Shown: in pieces, positions 8,526-15,219 of the stretch | Position numbering within the stretch: the stretch's first letter is position 1 | Layout of the letters: each line of letters opens with the position of its first letter | Origin: Paracnuella aquatica | GTDB taxonomy: Bacteria; Bacteroidota; Bacteroidia; Chitinophagales; Chitinophagaceae | DNA length: 64,000 nt | Direction: 5' to 3' | Assembly: GCF_003332885.2 (NCBI RefSeq) | Contig: NZ_QOWJ01000001.1 | Coordinates: 806,001-870,000 of the forward strand | Position numbers and translations under genes: made by a program | Notes under the pieces: generated by a model | Database searches by the model: none | Told to the model about the DNA's origin: nothing | Seen by the model: only the letters and a program-made list of their open reading frames with translations

Positions 8526-10214
8526 ATGCAAGACACCCACCAACCTACGAAGAAAGCAATTTTACTTTCCCAAACTTCGCTGCCCTACCCGAACCTACCC
8601 CACCAAAAGAGCGGAAGCGGAAATTTGCTGATTTGGATATTCATTTTTTCCGGCATCGCATTGCGCCTGTTTCATTATTTCGATAATCGTTCGCTATGGG
8701 TGGATGAAGTTTATCTATCCAGCAGCCTGATCCGGATGAACTACCTGGAACTGATGGCGCCTGCACTTGATTATGAGCAGAAAGCACCGATTGGATTTTT
8801 ATGGCTGGTGCGCACTGCAGTAATGTTGTTTGGTAAAAGTGAAATGGCGCTACGCCTGGTGCCGTTGCTGGCGGGCATCGCCTCCCTCCTCTTGTTCCTC
8901 CCGTTGTGCAGGCAGTTCCTGAAACCATTGGGTGTAGCGGTTGCTATTGGCATTATGGCATTGGCACCACCGCTCATTTACCATTCGGTCGAAATAAAAC
9001 AATACAGCATGGAGTTGCTGGCTACAGTGTTGCTGCTCCTGTTTTATGCCAAATGGCAACATCGCCACGACCTGAAAGGGCTTATAGTTTGGGGCCTTTG
9101 TGGCGCAGCAGTCGTATGGTTTTCCTATGCTTCCATTTTTATTTTAATGGGGATGGCTGGCGCTATGGCCTTGCATGCTTTGCTCAACAGGCGTTGGCCG
9201 CACCTGGTGCAGGCTACTGTGCTCGGTACATTTTGGCTGGCTAGTTTTGCGCTGAATTATTTTCTGTTTACCAACAAATATGCAGACTCTGAATGGCTGG
9301 TCACCTGGTTTGCTAAAGAAGGCGGGTTTATGCCGTTGCCACCTAAAAACATGAACGATGTCAAGTGGTACGCCACCATTTTATCCAAAGTGTTTTATTA
9401 CCCGATGGGCCTTTGGTGGAAAGCAACGATGGTGGACAATAGGTTGCTGCAGTTGGCATCCAAACTTCCGCTCGTTCCGCTTCTAGTGATCATCCCTGGA
9501 TTCATTGCCGTATTCAAGCAATCGCGGCAACTGTTTTGGGTGTTGACATTGCCGCTGCTGCTCACATTGGCTGCATCGGTTGTGAAAGTCTATCCGTTTT
9601 ACGAAAGACTGCTGGTGTTCCTGGCGCCACTATTGATCCTTTTCATAGCCTATGGTGTGGTATATCTTACTGAACGATTCCGCATTTTGCAAAAAGCGCC
9701 TTACTTATTACCGATAGCCGTACTGGCGGTGCCGGTAACGATGTCAACTGCGCAAGCTACCAACACAGCACTGTTCGGCGATTACAAAAAAGCTTACCAC
9801 CGCGAAACATTGGCGTATATCAATGACCGTTTCCAACCGGGTGATGTGGTATATGTGTATTGGAACGTGCAGCACACTTACCGTTATTACCAAGAAGCTT
9901 ACCCTTTAAAATTTGACGCAGTGGAGGGATTAGATGTCCGTTTTATTTCCGCGGATCCGCAGGCATATTTCCGCAACCTGGCTCCTGAATTTGCTGCGTT
10001 GAAAGGCAATAAAAGAGTGTGGGTTATCTACAACAAATTTTACGACCTGAAAATTGGCGACTTTGTTGATCAGCCACCCTATTACCTGCCAAATATCGGG
10101 CTGTTGAATGATCGTGGCATACATGATGCATTTAAATCGATGGGCAGAGAAGTTGATGCTTACAAAACTGTCGATGTGAATGTGTATTTATTCGACCTTT
10201 CGCAACCGAAATAA
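8526..10214 (+). CDS. GT39/ArnT-like polytopic glycosyltransferase, tandem copy 2
   Basis: Paralogue of the gene immediately upstream, with the same layout. There is a 35-residue cytoplasmic N-terminus, a first helix, D60/E61 in RSLWVDEVYLS, multiple helices to about residue 405, and a C-terminal soluble domain containing YVYWNVQHTYRYY (YVYWNMAHTYQYY in copy 1). Divergence in the middle helices and C-terminus suggests the two copies recognise different acceptors or donors. It probably shares a transcript with copy 1, since no terminator is seen in the 117 bp between them. A hairpin terminator follows at 10388. The converging UbiA-HAD genes could supply its lipid-linked sugar, but that is inference. 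Confidence 0.86.
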   Translation: MQDTHQPTKKAILLSQTSLPYPNLPHQKSGSGNLLIWIFIFSGIALRLFHYFDNRSLWVDEVYLSSSLIRMNYLELMAPALDYEQKAPIGFLWLVRTAVMLFGKSEMALRLVPLLAGIASLLLFLPLCRQFLKPLGVAVAIGIMALAPPLIYHSVEIKQYSMELLATVLLLLFYAKWQHRHDLKGLIVWGLCGAAVVWFSYASIFILMGMAGAMALHALLNRRWPHLVQATVLGTFWLASFALNYFLFTNKYADSEWLVTWFAKEGGFMPLPPKNMNDVKWYATILSKVFYYPMGLWWKATMVDNRLLQLASKLPLVPLLVIIPGFIAVFKQSRQLFWVLTLPLLLTLAASVVKVYPFYERLLVFLAPLLILFIAYGVVYLTERFRILQKAPYLLPIAVLAVPVTMSTAQATNTALFGDYKKAYHRETLAYINDRFQPGDVVYVYWNVQHTYRYYQEAYPLKFDAVEGLDVRFISADPQAYFRNLAPEFAALKGNKRVWVIYNKFYDLKIGDFVDQPPYYLPNIGLLNDRGIHDAFKSMGREVDAYKTVDVNVYLFDLSQPK

Positions 10215-10387
10215 TGTTGTTCGACGTTTTAGCGCTTTTAAATGTAAAGGGAGCAGTTCGCTTTCAATTAAACCCTGGCCTTTTTAAACAACACTAAAAC
10301 GAATAGCGACTGGTGAACAGATATTTTTTCGGGGCAATTAAATTGTAGTCCGTTCCGGGATTAATTCAATCGAATTAATAAAATAAT

Positions 10388-10410
10388 AAAGCTATCCCTT
10401 AGCTTTTTTA
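10388..10410 (+). terminator. Rho-independent terminator
   Basis: A seven-bp stem (10388-10394 with 10400-10406) and a 5-nt loop are followed by T-residues, 174 bp after the second glycosyltransferase. AT-rich, moderate strength. Confidence 0.6.
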
Positions 10411-10432
10411 GTCCTACTGCTATTACAAAATA

Positions 10433-10488
10433 GAAATGGCGTTTGATTATTCTACTTTTTAGTCTAACAATCAAACGCCATTTCTTTT
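10433..10488. repeat. Perfect 16-bp inverted repeat with 20-nt loop
   Basis: GAAATGGCGTTTGATT (10433-10448) pairs perfectly with 10469-10484, and TTTTA follows. It may be a second terminator between converging genes, but the long loop and absence of a T-run on the minus strand make a plain terminator less certain. Confidence 0.7.
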
Positions 10489-10498
10489 ACCCAATAAA

Positions 10499-10536
10499 AA
10501 AAGCGGCTGGTATCACTACCAACCGCCCGTTTTTTC
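10499..10536. terminator. Bidirectional terminator
   Basis: A ten-bp stem with one mismatch (10503-10512 with 10517-10526) and a TCAC loop is flanked by A-runs on the left and T-runs on the right. It is the natural terminator of the minus-strand UbiA gene. Confidence 0.75.
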
Positions 10537-10583
10537 CAAGTCTTTTCAGCAGCAGGTGCCGCTTAATCATTTACTGGATGTGG

Positions 10584-11618
10584 TTATTCATACTGGAATG
10601 ATTGCTTGAGGAACCAGTTCAGTCCCGGAATATCGATGTAAATCAACAGCATCAGGATCACAATAAACGCCACCACGTACAGCATGAACCTTTTTTCGCG
10701 GTGCAGCTTTTCGGGGCCTTGTACCACTGAATCTTTGCGCAGGCCAATTTTGAGGTACCATGCAAAAAGCAGTGCAAAGAAAGGGAAGCTGATGAGTAGT
10801 TCAATGCGGTGTTTGATGAGGAAGATACCGAGGAAGAATGCCGATGTCAGTGCATAAAAGAACATCGAAATCAGCAGGCTTTCTTCAGTGTAATATTTGA
10901 ACGATTTGCGGTACAGGCCTGCACGTTCAGGATCGTTGATAAAACGATACTCTGCAAAACGCTTGGTTGCCATCAGGAACGCACCACCCATCCAGTACGC
11001 CAGGATGATACTGCTCGGAGGAATGATCACCCACGAAAAATCGCTGAGCGAACTGGGCAGAAACGCGGCAGGTACAAAGATGAACCAGCCAAGCGCCAGG
11101 CGGATCGGGTTGTTTACCGACTCGGACAGTACATCAAGATAAACCCGCTCCTTGGTACGGAACGGACGCACATTGTACATCACACCCATGAACAGCAGGA
11201 ACGCTTCAATGATGAGGAACGGAAACGAAATAAAGTAAGCAAGTGAAAGTCCCATCACCACCAGTGCCGCGTATTGCAGGTACACATAGGTAGGTTTCAG
11301 TTCACTTACAACCGCAGTCCGCTTGCTTTTCAGCGGATGAAAACGGTCAAATTCAGCATCCAAAAATTCGTTGATCACATAGTTGGCCGAAGCGATCATA
11401 CAGGTAGATGCAACGCCGAAAATGATCTTTACCAACAGATTGAGGTCGAGTGCCGGATTGTACACAAGAAACGCAAACAACATCCCGGGAAGCATAAAAA
11501 TGTTCTTAAACCAGTGGTCCAGCCGGGCAATGCGAATGTAGTCCTTGAGTTTTGCAGGCTGCAACAGTACCTGCTCTGCTACCGGGTCCACATTGTTGTG
11601 CGCTAGTGTTTGATTCAT
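10584..11618 (-). CDS. UbiA-family prenyltransferase, decaprenyl-phosphate phosphoribosyltransferase-like
   Basis: By similarity to DPPR synthases it transfers 5-phosphoribose from PRPP to a polyprenyl phosphate in the inner membrane. The 344 residues contain RLDHWFKNIFMLPG near the N-terminus, typical of this subgroup. The first Asp-rich motif NEFLDAEFDRFHP fits NxxxDxxxD. A second conserved loop holds YLDVLSESVNNP, and about eight to nine helices are predicted. The gene lies 10 bp downstream of a HAD phosphatase on the same strand, and HAD-UbiA pairs or fusions are common for this subgroup. Menaquinone-type or haem-type UbiA members are alternatives but lack the HAD partner. It converges on two polyprenyl-sugar-dependent glycosyltransferases. 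Confidence 0.85.
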   Translation of the reverse strand: MNQTLAHNNVDPVAEQVLLQPAKLKDYIRIARLDHWFKNIFMLPGMLFAFLVYNPALDLNLLVKIIFGVASTCMIASANYVINEFLDAEFDRFHPLKSKRTAVVSELKPTYVYLQYAALVVMGLSLAYFISFPFLIIEAFLLFMGVMYNVRPFRTKERVYLDVLSESVNNPIRLALGWFIFVPAAFLPSSLSDFSWVIIPPSSIILAYWMGGAFLMATKRFAEYRFINDPERAGLYRKSFKYYTEESLLISMFFYALTSAFFLGIFLIKHRIELLISFPFFALLFAWYLKIGLRKDSVVQGPEKLHREKRFMLYVVAFIVILMLLIYIDIPGLNWFLKQSFQYE

Positions 11619-11628
11619 ACGTAAGGTT

Positions 11629-12321
11629 TTATGGTTTGGTGTTTAATTGCTGCTCCAACACGGGGTAAAAAGCAGCGCTATCATCGGTTTTCGTATCAAT
11701 TAGCAAATAAGGCATCCCGGCATTGCGGGCACAAAGCCCGTCACGCTCATCACGGTCGCCAATAAACAGGCACTCATCTACAGCCACACCCATTTGCTCC
11801 GCTATATACAGCAGGCCCTTTGGGTGGGGTTTAAACTTGTCGATCTGCGGATCGGTGGAGCTAACCACAAGATCAGCAGTTAAGTTCATGGCAGCTAGTT
11901 TGTCGTGGGCTTTGTAATCCGAGTAAATGGCGGTTTTGATACCCATCCGGCGCAAGCTTGTGAAAAAGCTGTTGATGCCCGGATATGCACACCTGCTGAG
12001 GTATTGATTGGGGTGCGTAAAAATCCATTTATCGGTTACCTTCCGGACATCATCTGTGGTTACCTTCTGACCATCGGCACACCACGCGTACTGACTATTT
12101 TCCAGATCGGTGCAATCCTCAGTATTTCTATGTTCTCGTTCAGAACGGAACTTTTGTAAAATCAGCAGCTCTTTGTAGCGCCACGGCCGGAGCATGTAAT
12201 ACCCGAGCAGATCGCGCAACATCCATTTCCTAAGTTTGGCCTGAGCGTACAGTGTTCCGTCAACGTCAAAAATTACCAGTTTGATCTTAGACCAATTCAG
12301 TGAATGCGAGTCACCTTGCAT
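11629..12321 (-). CDS. HAD-superfamily phosphatase paired with UbiA
   Basis: A 230-residue cytoplasmic HAD hydrolase. Motif I is DVDGT (D19, D21), motif II lies in YSDYKAHDK, the motif III lysine is in KFKPHPKG, and motif IV is GDRDERDG. An alpha-helical cap lies between motifs I and II. The stop is 10 bp before the UbiA gene, so the two form an operon. In related systems a phosphatase removes the 5-phosphate from polyprenyl-phospho-phosphoribose, and this protein is a candidate for that step (inference). A pyrophosphatase or phosphoglycolate-phosphatase role is also compatible with the fold. It opens a unit whose promoter must lie in the 604-bp interval upstream. Confidence 0.83.
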   Translation of the reverse strand: MQGDSHSLNWSKIKLVIFDVDGTLYAQAKLRKWMLRDLLGYYMLRPWRYKELLILQKFRSEREHRNTEDCTDLENSQYAWCADGQKVTTDDVRKVTDKWIFTHPNQYLSRCAYPGINSFFTSLRRMGIKTAIYSDYKAHDKLAAMNLTADLVVSSTDPQIDKFKPHPKGLLYIAEQMGVAVDECLFIGDRDERDGLCARNAGMPYLLIDTKTDDSAAFYPVLEQQLNTKP

Positions 12322-12925
12322 GAAATTTTCGTAAATAGGGTGATCAGTAAAATACGGCTATTCGGTAGGATGATTGGAAACGCTGGATATCAATAGGATG
12401 TAGACTTAGCAGAGTGCGAATATATGGCAGGAATGCCAAAACGTCAAAGTTATCAAAATATTACCCACAGATATAAAAAGCGCTTATGCATAAACTTGAG
12501 TAAGCGACCGCCTAAATACTCAGCAGTAAAGTTTCCTTTTTTTTACTGTTTTGTATAAAAAAAGCAATGAATCTGAGTGGGCGCCAGAAAATTGAGATGC
12601 GCATGAGTAAACGTTATCTAAAAAATCTCCCTATAGAGTTGAATTCAAATTGAGCTATCAATCTGCGCCAACGGTATATTTTTAAAAACTTGTCGGAAGT
12701 TCGAGTTACAATGCCCCATTTGTTGGAGCACTTTTAATTGCAAAATAAAGACACTATTTTAACTGAGGCATTTTCGACCACCCGAAGTTCACTAGCTACT
12801 CAATCGGTTTTGTCAAGTCTTTTTTTAAATGAATCAATAACCGCGAAAGACAACTGAACGTACAGAACAACACTTCACCAAACTGTCAACGACGTACTCA
12901 TTTGCTCCATTTTAAACAATATACC
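12322..12925. other. Gene-free AT-rich divergent interval, 604 bp
   Basis: This lies between the divergent HAD and cytochrome-peroxidase genes. It is rich in A/T runs and has stops in all frames. The only symmetry noted is a weak CAGTAAA...TTTACTG pair at 12524-12548. No tRNA-like fold, no transposase remnant and no confident promoter was found. It is unusually long for this window and may hold regulation of both flanking genes. Confidence 0.5.
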
Positions 12926-14887
12926 ATGTGGGTAAATAAACCCTGGCTTCTGCTATTGATCCTTGTTGGTTGCATTGCAATTGTCGCCATCACATCAGGC
13001 CGGCCGGAACAAAAGCTGCAGCTAACGGTCGCCAATATCAAGCAACAATATGCTACCGCCATCCACCAATTCGATTCTGCGCTGGTGCACTATCCCTCTT
13101 ATTATTTGGACAGCAGTTATGCGGTGCGCAGAGCAAAGTTTGACGACCTGATTTACCGTTTCAAAAAGGTCGAGTGGCTGGTGGCTTATCTTGATCCCGA
13201 CTCGGTGTACCACACTTTTCTAAAACCCGCGCAGTTCGAACAGCGTGATTGGGGCCCGCCCTTACCCGACAACTGGATCTGGCTGGGGCCTTTTGGTGTT
13301 GATCCCGATAGTGTGCTGCGCAAAAGAAGCGGAGAGGATTCGCTGATGGAAAAAAACATGATCAAACGCTCCGCAGACGGCATGCGCAGCATTTTGCAAC
13401 GTGCGGGTTATGAGCGAAAAGTTGCGGCCATGACCGATGCGGAAATCTTTGATGCACTCCGTTTGCAAATGATCCGCATCAGCACCATGGGCATCGGCAA
13501 TGGCGACTTTGTGGTGGATGAAGCCTGGCGGCCGGCATTTACCGGCGCTTTTTATGCCTGGGCCGACTTGGTGGGCCAATTTGCTGCAACCTTACCTAAG
13601 GAGCAGGAAGCATCGCAACAATCGATTCAGCAGAACCTGGCTAATGGCAATTTACTTTTAAGCAACATTCAAGAGGATAACAGCTTTAACCGGATGGCGT
13701 TTTTACAAAAGCACCTCCTGCCACTATCCGGTTGTTTGCAGCAAATGCAGGGGATTTTGAATATCCCGGTTGTAAACAAATCGCGGGCTGTTTATCCCAC
13801 TGCCAAACATATTTACGACGCTAACATTTTCAATGCGGATTATTTTGCGCCGGCTGAAGCGGCTTACTTTTCAAAAGAAAAAGCCGAACTGGGCAAATTG
13901 CTTTTTTTCGATCCTATTTTATCCGACAACAACGAACGGGCCTGCGCATCCTGCCATAAGCCGGAACTGGCATTTACCGATGGCATGGCTAAAAGCGTTC
14001 GGTTTGATCGCGGCGACCTGCCGCGCAACGCACCAACGGTTATCAATTCCTGTTTTCAAAAACTGCAGTTTTGGGATCTGCGGGCTACATCGTTGGAAGA
14101 CCAACTCGATTCGGTAGTGAACAGCGCCGATGAAATGCACAGCAATTTTAACCTGGTAGCAAAGCGGCTTAATAGTAGCAAAGAATATCGTTCGCTTTTC
14201 CAGGCGGCATTTCCCGAAACAGCGCAAACCGGCATTCAGCGGCAACACATTAAAATGGCGATTGCGGTGTATGAACGCCAACTAACGGGATTGAATAGCC
14301 GATTTGACCAGTATATGCGTGGTGACGGTGCACAAATGAACGAGGATGAGATAGCAGGATTTAATTTATTTATGGGCAAAGCCAAGTGTGGCTCCTGTCA
14401 TTATGCTCCGCTATTCAATGGCGCCATCCCGCCGTATTTCGATTACACCGACCATCGTTCCATTGGCGTGCCGCTAAAAGACACCATGGATATTTTCCAG
14501 GTGGATCCGGACACCGGTTTTTCAAAACTCAATCAAAACCCATTCTTTCATTTTTCCTTTAAAATTCCTACAGTTCGCAATGCCGCAGTGACAGCGCCGT
14601 ACATGCACAACGGTGTGTATCGAACACTGGAACAAGTGCTGAACTTTTACGATCATGCCGGCGGTAACGAGTTTTCAACAGCCATGCGACCTGGGATGAA
14701 AGGCCTGCCCTTTTTCATGATTTTACCAATAAAACTGAACCTCACCGAATTGGAGAAAAAACAGGTGGTTCTTTTTTTACACACACTGACGGATACTACT
14801 GCAGCGCAAAATATTCCAACGCGGCTGCCCAAACTGGAAGGAAAGTATGCAGCACTAAACAAGCGCAAACTGGGTGGCATTTACTAG
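12926..14887 (+). CDS. Membrane-anchored dihaem cytochrome c peroxidase (CcpA/MauG family) with long N-terminal domain
   Basis: By family, a periplasmic dihaem enzyme reducing hydrogen peroxide (CcpA) or oxidising a protein substrate (MauG). Two haem-binding CxxCH motifs are seen: CASCH at 340-344 and CGSCH at 488-492. The typical segment LGKLLFFDPILS precedes the first haem, and TAPYMHNGVYRTL lies near the end. The first 24 residues are an uncleaved anchor or signal (WLLLLILVGCIAIVAI). Residues about 30-300 form an extra helical domain that is absent from classical 330-residue peroxidases. ATG at 12926 is preferred over TTG at 12902. The next gene is a tiny hydrophilic protein 60 bp downstream. 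The electron donor is unknown. Confidence 0.88.
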   Translation: MWVNKPWLLLLILVGCIAIVAITSGRPEQKLQLTVANIKQQYATAIHQFDSALVHYPSYYLDSSYAVRRAKFDDLIYRFKKVEWLVAYLDPDSVYHTFLKPAQFEQRDWGPPLPDNWIWLGPFGVDPDSVLRKRSGEDSLMEKNMIKRSADGMRSILQRAGYERKVAAMTDAEIFDALRLQMIRISTMGIGNGDFVVDEAWRPAFTGAFYAWADLVGQFAATLPKEQEASQQSIQQNLANGNLLLSNIQEDNSFNRMAFLQKHLLPLSGCLQQMQGILNIPVVNKSRAVYPTAKHIYDANIFNADYFAPAEAAYFSKEKAELGKLLFFDPILSDNNERACASCHKPELAFTDGMAKSVRFDRGDLPRNAPTVINSCFQKLQFWDLRATSLEDQLDSVVNSADEMHSNFNLVAKRLNSSKEYRSLFQAAFPETAQTGIQRQHIKMAIAVYERQLTGLNSRFDQYMRGDGAQMNEDEIAGFNLFMGKAKCGSCHYAPLFNGAIPPYFDYTDHRSIGVPLKDTMDIFQVDPDTGFSKLNQNPFFHFSFKIPTVRNAAVTAPYMHNGVYRTLEQVLNFYDHAGGNEFSTAMRPGMKGLPFFMILPIKLNLTELEKKQVVLFLHTLTDTTAAQNIPTRLPKLEGKYAALNKRKLGGIY

Positions 14888-14947
14888 AACATCGGCCACA
14901 AAGAGCACCGGCGAGGTTTTTGCAATTAGCTGTGTAAACAAATTTTT

Positions 14948-15163
14948 ATGGACCACAATAATCGCGAAGATCAAACGCCACAAGCCGACCGTAATAACCC
15001 AATCATTCAATCGGAAAGCAGGCAGGAACAAACCGACCCGCAGATGACAGAATTGAAAGGTTTTGTTGACAGCGACAAAGATTTGGAGCCCACCCTTACC
15101 GACGGCACTAAGGCGCCTGAAAAAGCACAGCAGGAGCGAAAAGAAAATGATGAAATACGGTAA
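14948..15163 (+). CDS. Small hydrophilic, probably disordered protein
   Basis: This 71-residue product is rich in Q, D, E, N and K, with almost no hydrophobic core, no cysteine and no signal peptide. It looks intrinsically disordered. No family was recognised. It begins with a clean ATG 60 bp after the peroxidase stop and ends 57 bp before the converging adhE stop. Its composition resembles another small ORF at 36907-37098, although I see no alignable motif between them. Coding status rests on length, composition and position. Confidence 0.55.
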   Translation: MDHNNREDQTPQADRNNPIIQSESRQEQTDPQMTELKGFVDSDKDLEPTLTDGTKAPEKAQQERKENDEIR

Positions 15164-15196
15164 AAAAAATCCCGACGCTCACCCAGCGCCGGGATT
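15161..15196 (-). terminator. Terminator of adhE
   Basis: The stem pairs 15168-15179 with 15185-15196, with one internal mismatch. On the minus strand it is followed by eight T residues (complement of 15162-15169). It sits directly after the adhE stop. Confidence 0.8.
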
Positions 15197-15219
15197 ACCG
15201 AATCTACAATAGAAAAACA

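Noticed and set aside
12322-12925. Possible structured RNA or mobile-element remnant in the long spacer
   Set aside because: No cloverleaf, no inverted terminal repeats, no transposase fragment and only weak short symmetry were seen.
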